Shown piece by piece: positions 35,900 to 44,848 of a DNA stretch of 64,000 bases. Every line of letters begins with the position of its first letter. Position 1 is the first letter of the stretch. The stretch lies in the NCBI GenBank assembly GCA_018399055.1, contig CP073762.1:1736001-1800000 (forward strand). Direction: 5' to 3'. The DNA is from Simkaniaceae bacterium. Lineage in GTDB: Bacteria; Chlamydiota; Chlamydiia; Chlamydiales; Simkaniaceae. The position numbers were made by a program, and so were the translations under genes. The notes beneath the pieces are model-generated. The model saw only the letters and a list, made by a program, of their open reading frames with translations, was not told the origin of the DNA and did not search any database.

Positions 35900-36140
35900 G
35901 AACCATCAAGTCTTTGTGGAGATGACTATATCCAAGAGGAGTGAGGTAATAGCTCACCTTCCTCCAACGGAAACAACTGGAGTGCTCTTTAAAAATCATC
36001 CCCGCTTGGAGATCTCGCTTAATATAACTTTGGGCACTCCGCACAGACATACCATAGAGCCGAGCAAGCTCCCTGTAGGAAATCGTTGCTTTCGGGCTAT
36101 TTTTAAACATCTTATAAGACCAGAACGTTTCTTCTGCCAT
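35871..36140 (-). CDS. Small helix-turn-helix protein
   Basis: 89 residues with a winged-helix/HTH core, ISYRELARLYGMSVRSAQSYIKRDLQAG, of the type found in plasmid replication or partition regulators and phage proteins. TAGGAGG eight bases before the ATG is a strong ribosome binding site. The 3' end overlaps the 34313 gene by 29 bases on the opposite strand. The long upstream region (36141-36454) is structured and may be its leader. It could be a regulator of the neighbouring effector genes or a relic of an integrated plasmid. Confidence 0.65.
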   Translation of the reverse strand: MAEETFWSYKMFKNSPKATISYRELARLYGMSVRSAQSYIKRDLQAGMIFKEHSSCFRWRKVSYYLTPLGYSHLHKDLMVPIAVQENSL

Positions 36141-36159
36141 TGTGACTACCTCCTAAAAA

Positions 36160-36410
36160 GACCCCAGAGCGCCACATGTTTTGCAACGTCCATGCAAACA
36201 GCAAGGGGCACAAAATATGCACGCTCCAGGGCGCAGAAAGGTACAGCCTAAAAGGGGGAGTGCCTCTTCGAAAAAGATCTTTGAAGAGGACTAGATTTTT
36301 TCGCCCGGATTCCCTAAAATAGGGAGCGAGGCTAAGGTGTTTGTTGTTCAAAAAGGCGTACCTTAGTTTCACGCCTCGAGAGGTGACTGCCTCTCGGGGC
36401 ATTTTTGTTA
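36160..36410. other. Structured non-coding region upstream of the HTH gene
   Basis: The gap 36141-36524 has no convincing gene but several stems: TTGCA/TGCAA with a seven-base loop (36181-36197), CCTCTTC/GAAGAGG (36263-36289), TCCCTA-AAA-TAGGGA (36311-36325), AAGGT/ACCTT (36334-36364) and the terminator hairpin at 36373. On the minus strand this would be the long leader of the HTH gene; on the plus strand it could be a small RNA ending at the terminator. I found no signature of RNase P RNA, tmRNA, SRP RNA or a tRNA. Confidence 0.45.
36373..36406 (+). terminator. Rho-independent terminator (plus strand)
   Basis: GCCTCGAGAGG (36373-36383) pairs with CCTCTCGGGGC (36390-36400) over eleven positions with one G-T pair, loop TGACTG, followed by ATTTTTG. 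It could end transcripts from the 34313 gene or a small RNA antisense to the HTH leader. Confidence 0.7.
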
Positions 36411-36426
36411 ATAATGCTCCCACCAT

Positions 36427-36454
36427 CTTATAAAAATTCTTCCATTTCCTCCAA
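36427..36454 (-). promoter_or_regulatory. Possible promoter of the HTH gene leader
   Basis: Minus strand: TTGGAG (36454-36449), 16-base spacer, TATAAG (36432-36427). If real, the HTH mRNA would carry a leader of about 280 bases. Spacing and matches are only moderate. Confidence 0.35.
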
Positions 36455-36524
36455 GAAAAAAGTGTGTTTTGATTTGCCAATTTCCCCTCTATGTTATAGA
36501 AGGGAAAAAAATAAGGATTACGTT

Positions 36525-36872
36525 ATGTATCTCATCGGAATTGTTTTTTCTCTTTTGGCAGCGGCTCCCTCCGGCCTTAAAATCGAAGAGGTCATTGCAC
36601 ACGAAAACATGCAGCAAGGGCAAGACTTAACTATCGAGGAGAACTTGCACGCAGGGAAGATCCTTGTTTTAAGTGATGGCTCTACTTGGGAAATTGCCCC
36701 TCAAAGCCTTAAAACATCGCAGTCTTGGATTATTCCTTCTGCCTTAAAAATCGAGAAGATCAACCACCCTGCATATCCCTACAAAATCATCAGTGTTCAG
36801 ACCGGATCTTATGTACTAGCCCGCTCAATTGCTCCCTATAAAACGGGCGGTCTCAACATTGAAAGTTCTTAA
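36525..36872 (+). CDS. Small exported protein of unknown function
   Basis: 115 residues from the ATG at 36525 (MYLIGIVFSLLAAAPS), chosen because AAGGA lies seven bases upstream and the first 15 residues then form a signal peptide; the frame open from 36405 has no such features. The mature part is a small beta-rich domain (ILVLSDGSTWEIAPQSL; SWIIPSALKIEKI). I do not recognise the family. No cysteines, so no lipobox. Confidence 0.7.
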   Translation: MYLIGIVFSLLAAAPSGLKIEEVIAHENMQQGQDLTIEENLHAGKILVLSDGSTWEIAPQSLKTSQSWIIPSALKIEKINHPAYPYKIISVQTGSYVLARSIAPYKTGGLNIESS

Positions 36873-36893
36873 GAAACTATACGAATACTTGTG

Positions 36894-37031
36894 TTAGCCA
36901 TTCGTTGGAGCCGTCCATATTGGACGGGCAAATGAGCTGATGTCCATACCAACCTTTTTGCTTTCTTTTTCAACGTCTAGCACAGGCTCAATTGCGATGC
37001 TTTCATCGCTTTGGATTCCTTCAACAGACAT
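36894..37031 (-). CDS. 45-residue peptide
   Basis: MSVEGIQSDESIAIEPVLDV followed by a Lys/Glu stretch and the ending FARPIWTAPTNG. GGGAGG five bases before the ATG is a very strong ribosome binding site, which is the main reason to believe it is real. The acidic first half and the distinct aromatic/proline C-terminus recall a leader/core arrangement, but no modifying enzyme is nearby. It converges with the small exported protein gene. Confidence 0.5.
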   Translation of the reverse strand: MSVEGIQSDESIAIEPVLDVEKESKKVGMDISSFARPIWTAPTNG

Positions 37032-37194
37032 ATTCACCTCCCTATTTTTTTTGTTAATAACTCCCAGCGGGTTTAGCATCTAAAAAGCATAAGTACCGCT
37101 ACAAAAAAAACCTTGTTTAGATTATGATAGAGCTGAGATTTGGAGAGTTATCCAGATTTCGAAACCAATATTTTTTTAAGCAGGGTAGGTTCTT

Positions 37195-39792
37195 ATGGAT
37201 ATGCAATTTACGGAATCCATCGCAAAAGCCCTTTCTTCAGCGGTCAAAGATGCTGAAAAACGGCGCAATACCGAAGTGACCGAACATCATGTTTTACTCG
37301 CACTTTTTCAAGATCAAACAGGATACTTTAATACGCTATGTCAAGCGCTTCAGCTTGATCCCAAGCCTCTCTTGCTTGATTTAGAGAAAAAATTAGGACA
37401 ACTCCCCTCTTACTCGGGAGAGAGTCAACAGCCCACGCTAAGCGCTTCCCTGAACCGCCAGATTCATGCAGCATATACCCTGATGAAAGAGTGGAAGGAC
37501 ACCTACGTTAGTAGCGATCACCTGTTCTATATATTTTGGGGGAAATCAGAAGAGCCTTTTAAGGGCTGGGCAAAAAAATCAGGGTTATCCCCAAAGCAAA
37601 TTAAAGAAAAAATTCACGAAATCAGGGGAGGAAAGACCATGGATTCACCTACAAGCGAAGAAAACTTGCAGACTCTTGAAAAATACTGCAAAAACCTGAC
37701 AAACCTTGCCAAAGAGGGGAAACTCGACCCTGTCATTGGGCGAGATGAAGAGATCCGCCGTACAATCCAAGTTCTCTCACGTAGAACAAAAAATAATCCC
37801 CTGCTTATTGGAGAGCCTGGGGTGGGAAAAACCGCGATTGCAGAAGGTCTTGCCCATCGAATTATTCAGGAAGATGTCCCCGATTCCTTAAAAGGAAAGG
37901 AACTCTTCGCTCTAGACATGGGAAGCCTCATTGCAGGAACAAAATTTCGTGGCGAGTTTGAAGAAAGACTCAAAGGAATCCTCAAGGAAGTTGAAGGGAG
38001 CAATGGACAAAACCTCCTCTTCATCGATGAAGTGCACACACTTGTCGGAGCAGGAGCTTCTGAGGGAGCGATGGATGCTGCCAATCTGCTCAAGCCTGCC
38101 TTAGCGCGTGGAACCCTCCATTGTATTGGAGCGACCACCCTTGCAGAGTTCCAGAAGTATATTGAAAAAGATGCTGCTCTCGAGCGTCGTTTTCAACCTG
38201 TTCTTATTGAGGAACCAACGCTTGAAGATGCCATGACAATCATGCGAGGACTTAAGGAGAAATATGAGAATTTCCATGGGGTTCGTATTACCGAAGACGC
38301 TCTTCACAGCGCCGTCATCCTTTCCCACCGCTATATTAGTGATCGACAACTTCCCGACAAAGCAATCGACCTGATTGATGAGGCCGCCTCAATGATTCGA
38401 ATGCAAATGGGATCGCGCCCTCTCCCCATCGATTCAAAGCAAAGAGAGCTCAGCAATTTGATTGTAAAACAAGAAGCGCTCAAAAGGGAGAAAAGTGTAA
38501 AACCTGAACTTGAAAAGCTTCAGAAAGAAATCTCTGAGTTAAAAGAAGAGCTGAATGTCCTAAATGAGAGGTGGAATCAAGAAAAAAAGAGTCTCGAAAC
38601 CCTCAATGAAAAAAAGGGAAAGCTGGAACAACTCCGTTTTCAAGAAGAAGAGGCTGAACGGGGTGCTGATTTTAACAAAGTGGCTGAAATCCGTTACAGC
38701 ACGATCCCAGCCTTAGAGAAAGAAATCCAAGATGCTGAAGCCCTATTGAAAGATCAAGACCATCGCCTTCTTCAGGAAGAGGTCGATGAAAAGCTGATTG
38801 CTGAAATTGTTGCCAAATGGACAGGGATCCCTGTGAATAAAATGCTCGAAGGAGAGGCTGAGCGTCTTCTGACTCTTGAAACAACACTTGAAGGGCGCGT
38901 TGTAGGACAAGAACTAGCAATTACTGCCGTAAGTGAAGCGATCCGCCGCTCGCGTGCAGGACTCAGTGATCCCAACCGCCCTATGGGAGCTTTCCTCTTT
39001 GTGGGACCAACAGGAGTGGGGAAAACTGAGCTTGCAAAGGCTCTTGCAAATGAACTCTTCAATCAAGAAGAGGCAATGATTCGCCTCGATATGTCTGAAT
39101 ATATGGAAAAGCACAGCGTCGCAAAGCTCATCGGGTCCCCTCCAGGGTATGTTGGGCATGATGAAGGGGGGCAACTCACCGAAGCAATCAGAAGGCGTCC
39201 CTACTCCGTTATCCTCCTTGATGAAGTGGAAAAAGCCCACAGCGATGTCTTTAACATCCTCCTCCAGATTTTTGATGACGGACGGATTACCGACAGTAAA
39301 GGGCGCGTTGTAAACTGCAGGAATGCCCTCTTTATCATGACCTCGAATCTGGGAAGCTCGGAGCTCCTCTCTCATAAAGGAGAACTTTCAAAAGAAACCG
39401 TCCTTGCCATTGTTGATCCAATTATCAAAGGCCATTTCCGCCCCGAGTTTGTTAACCGTCTGGACGAAATCCTCCCCTTTCTCCCGCTTCAGGAAAAGGA
39501 TATGGAAAAAATCGTTCTTATTCAGCTGCGGCAAGTGGAAAAACGTCTCACAGAAAAGGATATTATCCTCACTTGGACTGCTGATGTTCTCTCTCATCTC
39601 GCTAAAGAAGGGTATGACCCCACGTTTGGTGCCCGCCCTTTAAAACGGCTTATCCAGCATACCGTTATCAATATGCTCTCAAACGCTATTCTCAAAGGAG
39701 AAATAGAAAATGGAAATGCCATTGAACTCCGTTTTGTTGAAAACACCCTAATGTACGAAAAGATGGAGCATGTGCCAGAACCTATTTCTTAG
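37195..39792 (+). CDS. clpB: ATP-dependent chaperone ClpB
   Basis: Hexameric AAA+ disaggregase that works with DnaK. 865 residues: N-terminal Clp repeat domain, first AAA module ([25 protein letters not shown]), coiled-coil M domain (about residues 410-530) and second AAA module ([25 protein letters not shown]) with pore loops including [13 protein letters not shown]. It lacks the ClpP-binding loop of ClpA. No CIRCE element is visible upstream; GGGTAGG serves as ribosome binding site. Confidence 0.97.
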   Translation: MDMQFTESIAKALSSAVKDAEKRRNTEVTEHHVLLALFQDQTGYFNTLCQALQLDPKPLLLDLEKKLGQLPSYSGESQQPTLSASLNRQIHAAYTLMKEWKDTYVSSDHLFYIFWGKSEEPFKGWAKKSGLSPKQIKEKIHEIRGGKTMDSPTSEENLQTLEKYCKNLTNLAKEGKLDPVIGRDEEIRRTIQVLSRRTKNNPLLIGEPGVGKTAIAEGLAHRIIQEDVPDSLKGKELFALDMGSLIAGTKFRGEFEERLKGILKEVEGSNGQNLLFIDEVHTLVGAGASEGAMDAANLLKPALARGTLHCIGATTLAEFQKYIEKDAALERRFQPVLIEEPTLEDAMTIMRGLKEKYENFHGVRITEDALHSAVILSHRYISDRQLPDKAIDLIDEAASMIRMQMGSRPLPIDSKQRELSNLIVKQEALKREKSVKPELEKLQKEISELKEELNVLNERWNQEKKSLETLNEKKGKLEQLRFQEEEAERGADFNKVAEIRYSTIPALEKEIQDAEALLKDQDHRLLQEEVDEKLIAEIVAKWTGIPVNKMLEGEAERLLTLETTLEGRVVGQELAITAVSEAIRRSRAGLSDPNRPMGAFLFVGPTGVGKTELAKALANELFNQEEAMIRLDMSEYMEKHSVAKLIGSPPGYVGHDEGGQLTEAIRRRPYSVILLDEVEKAHSDVFNILLQIFDDGRITDSKGRVVNCRNALFIMTSNLGSSELLSHKGELSKETVLAIVDPIIKGHFRPEFVNRLDEILPFLPLQEKDMEKIVLIQLRQVEKRLTEKDIILTWTADVLSHLAKEGYDPTFGARPLKRLIQHTVINMLSNAILKGEIENGNAIELRFVENTLMYEKMEHVPEPIS

Positions 39793-39881
39793 ACAGTGTC
39801 ATGGAATTTATTGATTTGTATTTTGATTTTCTATAGTGTTTAGCGCAAAAAAGAACGCTCTATACTGGTGGTAATTATTTC

Positions 39882-41642
39882 GTGAATGGATTGGCTAAGC
39901 TAACGCTTTCAAAGCCTTTTCCTGATAAATGTGGATGGTTTGAGGCTGTCGAGCGCGAGCAAGAATGGCACATTAATCAAGCGTCTCACTACATCACAAA
40001 AATGGAGGAGAATCGTTCTCTTAGCTTTTATGCCTTAGGGCATGCTCTGATTGCTTTTCCCTATCATGTTCCACTGCTCAATTGTTTGATCTATTCTATC
40101 ACTTACATTTTCTACGCAGCAATCGATCCCCATTGTATGGAGAAAGCGCTTAATAGAGCCAGAGCTGAGGGCAACAGAGGGGGCATTGAACTCTTAACAA
40201 AAAGACTGCCAGAAGTCCCGCAGCCTCCACCGGAACCGGAGGCCCATATCTATGCGGATTATCACCAACGGATGAAACATGTGCTTGAAAACCAATCTTT
40301 TTGCAACTGCGTTCTTTTAACTGGCCCTGCGGGTGTGGGGAAAACAACTATTGCTACTAGCTATCCTGAAAACATTCTTGTAATAGACCACCTTGATGAA
40401 TGGGAAAAAAGCAGAGTAGAAGCATTTCTGAGGCGCATGGAAAATCAACCTGTGATTGGATGTTGTAGAAGAAAGGGAAATCTGGAGCCTCTTCTAGACC
40501 GTCACTTCACTGAGATCAAAGTAACAGAGCCTGATCGAGAGAGCATGCTCAATATCATGAAAAAAGCATTCCCAGAGGCTACAGAGGGCCACCTGGCTAT
40601 TGCTATTTCGAAGGCTCGTGGAACTTTGCCAGGCTCTGCGATTCATCTTTATGATGAAGCCCCAGACAAAGAACAGATTGTGGATTTTGCGCATCAAAAA
40701 TATGAAATTCCCAGCTTCTCCGAGGAAAAAATTGAAGGGCTTGAAACCTATCTGAAGGACCGAATTAAAGGTCAAGATCAGGCCATACAAGAAATACTCC
40801 CCTCCCTTCGAAATTTTGCTAGAGGAAGAGGAACCCATACGGGGCTGCATTTTGCAGGATTAACGGGAACGGGTAAAACCGAAATGGCTCATGTGATTGC
40901 CGAATGGATCTATGGATCGAGGGATAAAGTACTCCAAATCGATATGGGAAGACATCAACACACGCACGCCGAATGGACTCTTCTAGGAAGCCCTTCAGGT
41001 CTTGTGGGGCATGAAAAAGGGGGAATCATTCTTGAAAGAGCCAAAGAAGGGCCGTTCCTTCTTCTTCTAGACGATATCCATCAATCAAGCCCTGAGTGCA
41101 TTTCTGCCCTTATTCAACGCCTTTGCGATAAAGGGAAACTCCTTGATCCCTTGACCGGTAAAGATATTGATATGTCGCACATCTTTGTCATTCTCACATC
41201 AAATTTTGGCGCTGCTGAAATTAGGGAAGGGATGAGAGAAGGGACAGAATATCTCTTATTTAGAAAGCCTACCATCAATCCCACCAATTACAGTGTTCTG
41301 CTCGAAATCACAAAGAAAGTTGAACGAGCGTTCTTTATGGGGCGCCATGAAACTCTCAATAGATTCAGAACGGTTCCTTTTTCTCCAGTAGTCGATGAAG
41401 AAGTCATTGACCAGGTTGTGGAGAAGTTTTTAGATGAAGAAAAAACCATGCACGAAATTGAAATTGAGTGGAGCCAAGAGTTTATTTATTGGGTCACAAA
41501 CACCTACGGAAGAAACACTGAAGAAGGAATGAGAGGAATCCGCTACTACATTCAAAATCAACTCCGCGATGCGATTACCCAAACAAAAGCAGCTAAAATC
41601 CAACTGGAAGACGGAGGGGAAATCACGGTCCTGGAGGATTGA
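39882..41642 (+). CDS. Divergent membrane-attached ClpB-like double AAA+ protein
   Basis: 586 residues. A bilobed hydrophobic segment lies at about 47-81. It is followed by a minimal first AAA+ module (Walker A GPAGVGKT 148-155, Walker B-like ILVIDHLDE) and a second ClpB/ClpA-type module (GLTGTGKT 326-333; LLLLDDIH 393-400). Compared with ClpB the second pore loop reads GSPSGLVGHEKGG, so the threading tyrosine is a leucine, and Walker B has DD in place of DE. Sensor 1 (LTSNFG) and the LNR arginine are kept. The Clp N domain and M domain are absent. GTG start at 39882; 90 bases after clpB. Function unknown. Confidence 0.75.
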   Translation: MNGLAKLTLSKPFPDKCGWFEAVEREQEWHINQASHYITKMEENRSLSFYALGHALIAFPYHVPLLNCLIYSITYIFYAAIDPHCMEKALNRARAEGNRGGIELLTKRLPEVPQPPPEPEAHIYADYHQRMKHVLENQSFCNCVLLTGPAGVGKTTIATSYPENILVIDHLDEWEKSRVEAFLRRMENQPVIGCCRRKGNLEPLLDRHFTEIKVTEPDRESMLNIMKKAFPEATEGHLAIAISKARGTLPGSAIHLYDEAPDKEQIVDFAHQKYEIPSFSEEKIEGLETYLKDRIKGQDQAIQEILPSLRNFARGRGTHTGLHFAGLTGTGKTEMAHVIAEWIYGSRDKVLQIDMGRHQHTHAEWTLLGSPSGLVGHEKGGIILERAKEGPFLLLLDDIHQSSPECISALIQRLCDKGKLLDPLTGKDIDMSHIFVILTSNFGAAEIREGMREGTEYLLFRKPTINPTNYSVLLEITKKVERAFFMGRHETLNRFRTVPFSPVVDEEVIDQVVEKFLDEEKTMHEIEIEWSQEFIYWVTNTYGRNTEEGMRGIRYYIQNQLRDAITQTKAAKIQLEDGGEITVLED

Positions 41643-42099
41643 AAAATTCGTTGAATTGATCTTGGAGAACGGAGGGGACAACTTCTTGAATCCCTTTTTT
41701 GTCGTACATCAAAAAGTAGCTGCACGCAATCATCGTACCGAGTGCCGGGCTAAAGAGAGAGACGATTAGGGCAATTGCACAGATTGCAGATCGTTTAAGA
41801 TTGAGATACCTCCGAGCAAGGAAACATTTCAACTTGTAGACTTTAAAAGCAGTAAGGATATTGAGAGGAAGCGCAATGGTAAAAAGTACAATGGTAAGAA
41901 CTCCCCAAGCAATATCGGTAATCAGCAGCATAAAGAAAAAGAGACGGGCTGCAATAGTCGCAAAGATATGTCCCTTTTCATCGGGGGTCTTGTTTTGATC
42001 TTTAAGCGTCATATCAGAGATATGCATCGACAAGTCAAGCTTTGGATCCCCCATTTCCTTTTGTCGCTCTACATGTTCGAAAATGTCATAGATCGGCAT
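41623..42099 (-). CDS. Small bilobed membrane protein (Inc-like)
   Basis: 158 residues with a polar N-terminus of about 45 residues, then two paired hydrophobic regions (ARLFFFMLLITDIAWGVLTI plus VLFTIALPLNILTAF; SAICAIALIVSLFSPALGTM plus IACSYFLMY) and a short polar tail. This topology fits an inclusion membrane protein or a simple inner-membrane protein. Its 3' end overlaps the AAA+ gene by 20 bases on the opposite strand. It lies six bases downstream of sthA, so it is in the sthA transcript. Confidence 0.65.
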   Translation of the reverse strand: MPIYDIFEHVERQKEMGDPKLDLSMHISDMTLKDQNKTPDEKGHIFATIAARLFFFMLLITDIAWGVLTIVLFTIALPLNILTAFKVYKLKCFLARRYLNLKRSAICAIALIVSLFSPALGTMIACSYFLMYDKKGIQEVVPSVLQDQFNEFFNPPGP

Positions 42100-42104
42100 T
42101 AAAA

Positions 42105-43505
42105 CTACCTCTTATGCTTTACCTTGTTAAACCCATTGAGCGCTGCTATCCGGTACCCTTCTGCATAGGTGGGATAGTTAAACACCTGGTCGATAAAATA
42201 ATCGATTCGGGCGCTATGTGTCATTGCCACCTGGCCAATATGGATGACCTCTGTTGCGTCGCGACCAATAATGTGAATACCCAAAATTTCCAGAGTATCC
42301 GCATGAAAGAGGAGTTTAAACATTCCTGGGTCATTTCCAGCAATAGTATTTTTCGCAATTTCATAATAATAGGCCCTTCCCACCTCGTAACGAAACCCTA
42401 AGTTCTTGAGTTGCTCCTCAGTATAACCACACGAAGAAATTTCGGGAATCGTATAAATTCCAATGGGATAAAAAGTGGGGAAATGGTGTGTTTCAGCGCC
42501 AAACGCATGGCGCGCTGCAAGGCGACCTTGTTCCATACTCGTGGAAGCAAGAGAAGGTCCACCAATCACATCACCTACCGCATAAATATTTGGAACAATT
42601 GTTTGAAAAAGTGCATTCACCGGTATGTAACCTTTACTATCAACAGTGATCCCCACATTTTCAATATGAAGGTGATCAACATTAGCAACTCTTCCCAAAG
42701 CATAGAGAAGCATTTCAGATTTTAATGACGATCCATCATTGAATCTGACCTCTACTTCATCTTTGTGGCGGATGATCTCCTCAAAATCTCTGTTCCCTAT
42801 AAACTGGAGTCCGATCTTGCTTAAAGACGATTGGAGATGTTGCCCTATTTCCTTATCAAGATAGGGAAGCATTTGTTCTTTCTTATCCACTACGATTACT
42901 TCGGTTCCTAGAGCGGCAAAAAAGCTAGCATACTCTGAACCAATGATCCCTCCGCCAAGGACTATCATCCGTTTGGGAACATGATCGATCGAAAGGAGGC
43001 GAGTGGAGTCAAGAACCATCTCTTTATCAAAAGGAACATTTTTAGGATTACGAGGTTTTGATCCAGTTGCTAGAAGGGTCTTTTCCCCAGTAATAATATG
43101 GGTTAAGTGATTATTATCGTCTAGAACAGCAATTTGATGGTGGTTTTCAAAGTGGGCCACTCCTTGAATAAGTTTGATATTGTTTTTTTCGAATTGACGT
43201 TGAAGCTGCCGGATTTGCTCTTCGGTAACCTGGTTGAGGCAGTAGTTAAGATCATTGATCGAAATGTCATGCTCTTGCACATCGTGTTTGGAATAATAAC
43301 TCTTCTTATGGAAATCCGTTAGATTCAGAATTGCTTCGCGAAGAGATTTTGAAGGAATTGTTCCGGAATGAAGACACCCCCCACCAGGGTTGGGATATTT
43401 TTCGATCATGACAACCGATTTCCCTAATTTCGCTGCTTGAATCGCCGCTTTCTGTCCAGCAGGACCCGATCCAATTACGACAAAATCTGCATAAAGCTCT
43501 TCCAA
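42105..43505 (-). CDS. sthA: Soluble pyridine nucleotide transhydrogenase
   Basis: FAD flavoprotein that transfers hydride between NADPH and NAD. 466 residues with the dinucleotide motif VVIGSGPAGQKAAIQAAKLG, a second one at VLGGGIIGSEYASFFAALG and the dimer domain with HIIGRDATEVIHIG. The redox-active site reads GGGCLHSGTIPSKSLR: only one cysteine remains of the CxxxxC pair of lipoamide dehydrogenase, which is typical of SthA. Not known from Chlamydiaceae. Confidence 0.88.
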   Translation of the reverse strand: MEELYADFVVIGSGPAGQKAAIQAAKLGKSVVMIEKYPNPGGGCLHSGTIPSKSLREAILNLTDFHKKSYYSKHDVQEHDISINDLNYCLNQVTEEQIRQLQRQFEKNNIKLIQGVAHFENHHQIAVLDDNNHLTHIITGEKTLLATGSKPRNPKNVPFDKEMVLDSTRLLSIDHVPKRMIVLGGGIIGSEYASFFAALGTEVIVVDKKEQMLPYLDKEIGQHLQSSLSKIGLQFIGNRDFEEIIRHKDEVEVRFNDGSSLKSEMLLYALGRVANVDHLHIENVGITVDSKGYIPVNALFQTIVPNIYAVGDVIGGPSLASTSMEQGRLAARHAFGAETHHFPTFYPIGIYTIPEISSCGYTEEQLKNLGFRYEVGRAYYYEIAKNTIAGNDPGMFKLLFHADTLEILGIHIIGRDATEVIHIGQVAMTHSARIDYFIDQVFNYPTYAEGYRIAALNGFNKVKHKR

Positions 43506-43626
43506 CTACATCACCAAAGTAAAAACTTCTTTTACTTGAAAGGCAGGTTTCTTTTCAAACACGGATAGGATCTTGTGAGAAATTCTCCCTTGTGCTAATC
43601 TGTTTAAAAAAAATAAAGGCAGACAA

Positions 43627-43902
43627 ATGGCTAGAAAGTGTCAGGTAACTGGGAAAATACCCGGTCGTGGAAAAAGTTATTCAATCCGAGGGATTGCAAA
43701 GAAAAAGAAAGGGATTGGTCTGAATGTGACAGGAACGGTCAAACGCCGCTTCCTCCCTAATCTTGTAAAAAAACGTTTTTGGTTTTCAGAAGAAAATCGC
43801 TTTATCACTCTGAAGCTTTCGACCAGCGCAATGCGGACAATTGATCGCCGAGGAATTGCCGCAATTGTGCGCGAGCTTCGGGAAAAAGGGCAAAAGATTT
43901 AA
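43627..43902 (+). CDS. rpmB: 50S ribosomal protein L28
   Basis: 91 residues, highly basic, with the family start MARKCQVTGKIPGRGKSYSI and the closing block STSAMRTIDRRGIAAIVREL. In Chlamydia rpmB adjoins malQ; here about 20 kb of accessory DNA lies between them. A terminator follows directly. Confidence 0.95.
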   Translation: MARKCQVTGKIPGRGKSYSIRGIAKKKKGIGLNVTGTVKRRFLPNLVKKRFWFSEENRFITLKLSTSAMRTIDRRGIAAIVRELREKGQKI

Positions 43903-44800
43903 ACTTAGATATAGTATAGTCCCGGCTGTCCTAGCCGGGATTTTCTTTCTTTTTTACATTCTACATATCTCTTTGCCTAGCTCAAAAAACCCCTACCATC
44001 TCTATTCCACAGATCAAGGAGACGATTTAAAAGAAGTTTTGAAAAAATCCATTCGCCGTAGCAAAAAATCTATTACGCTTCGCACCTATGCTATCACCGA
44101 TTTGGGAATCCTTTCTCTTCTGAAAAAAAAAGCTGAGGAAGGTGTTGAAATTCACCTCACTTATCATAAAAAAACTTCCCCTAACCTTCACCTGCTTGAG
44201 AATAAGAATTTTTACTTTCACCCCATTCAGGAAAAAGGACTCATGCATGAAAAAATTTGGATCATCGATAAAGAGCTTCTCTTTCTAGGCTCCACTAATC
44301 TCACCCCATCATCCTTAAAAATGCATGCTAATTTGATGGTCGGCCTCTACGCTCCAAACCTTGCTCAAACACTCTCAAGCATGCGCCCTTCAAAAATCAC
44401 GGATAGGGTAGGGAGTCGAGATCTCCTTTACTTTTCACTTCCAAATCAAGAGGCTCTAAAAACCCTTCTTTCCACACTCGACCAGGCCAAAAAAATAGTG
44501 AAAATATCCCTATTCACCTTTACCCACCCCCTCCTTGTTGAAAAGCTGATAGAGCTCCATGAGAGGGGGATTAAAGTCCTTGTCACTCTAGATGGGACAA
44601 CTGCTCAGGGAGCAAGCAAGAAGGCAAAGAAACGTCTTGAGGAGGCTCATGTGAGAGTCAAAGCCAGCAAAGGGCGCGCCCTTTTTCATCACAAAAGCGC
44701 AGAAATAGATAATAAAATTTTTATTATAGGTTCGGCGAACTGGACAAAGTCAGCATTTAATAAAAACAGAGATTTTATATTATTTATATATAATAAATAA
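43841..44800 (+). CDS. Phospholipase D-like protein
   Basis: Two HKD motifs are present: MHEKIWIIDKELLFLGSTNL and FHHKSAEIDNKIFIIGSANW, so both halves of the active site are intact. A hydrophobic segment (SIVPAVLAGIFFLFYILHI) precedes the domains. The start is unresolved: the frame is open from a TTG at 43841 inside rpmB, other TTGs are at 43856, 43865 and 43972, and none has a convincing ribosome binding site. Chlamydia CT084, near rpmB, is also PLD-like. Such proteins may act on phosphatidyl lipids or nucleic acids; substrate unknown. Confidence 0.8.
   Translation: MIAEELPQLCASFGKKGKRFKLRYSIVPAVLAGIFFLFYILHISLPSSKNPYHLYSTDQGDDLKEVLKKSIRRSKKSITLRTYAITDLGILSLLKKKAEEGVEIHLTYHKKTSPNLHLLENKNFYFHPIQEKGLMHEKIWIIDKELLFLGSTNLTPSSLKMHANLMVGLYAPNLAQTLSSMRPSKITDRVGSRDLLYFSLPNQEALKTLLSTLDQAKKIVKISLFTFTHPLLVEKLIELHERGIKVLVTLDGTTAQGASKKAKKRLEEAHVRVKASKGRALFHHKSAEIDNKIFIIGSANWTKSAFNKNRDFILFIYNK
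43921..43949 (+). terminator. Rho-independent terminator of rpmB
   Basis: CCCGGCT (43921-43927), loop GTCCT, AGCCGGG (43933-43939), then ATTTTCTTT. It lies inside the open frame of the phospholipase D-like gene, where it encodes part of a hydrophobic segment. Confidence 0.85.
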
Positions 44801-44810
44801 TTTATTATTA

Positions 44811-44839
44811 TTGATTTAATTTCTATTATGAATTATAAT
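44811..44839 (+). promoter_or_regulatory. Promoter of the 44849 gene
   Basis: TTGATT (44811-44816), 17-base spacer, TATAAT (44834-44839). Transcription would begin near 44846, three bases before the ATG at 44849, which implies a leaderless mRNA. If translation starts at the ATG at 44828 instead, this promoter cannot be the one used. Confidence 0.65.
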
Positions 44840-44848
44840 AGTACCATT

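Noticed and set aside
36160-36410. RNase P RNA, tmRNA or SRP RNA gene
   Set aside because: None of the conserved core sequences (such as GAGGAAAGTCC, the tmRNA tRNA-like ends or the SRP tetraloop region) is present on either strand.
36112-36480. 122-residue open frame on the minus strand upstream of the HTH gene
   Set aside because: It starts at a TTG without a ribosome binding site, has no recognisable domain, overlaps the HTH start and covers stems and a terminator; more likely non-coding leader.
39882-41642. ClpV of a type VI secretion system
   Set aside because: No other T6S genes in the window, no ClpV N domain, and the second pore loop is altered.
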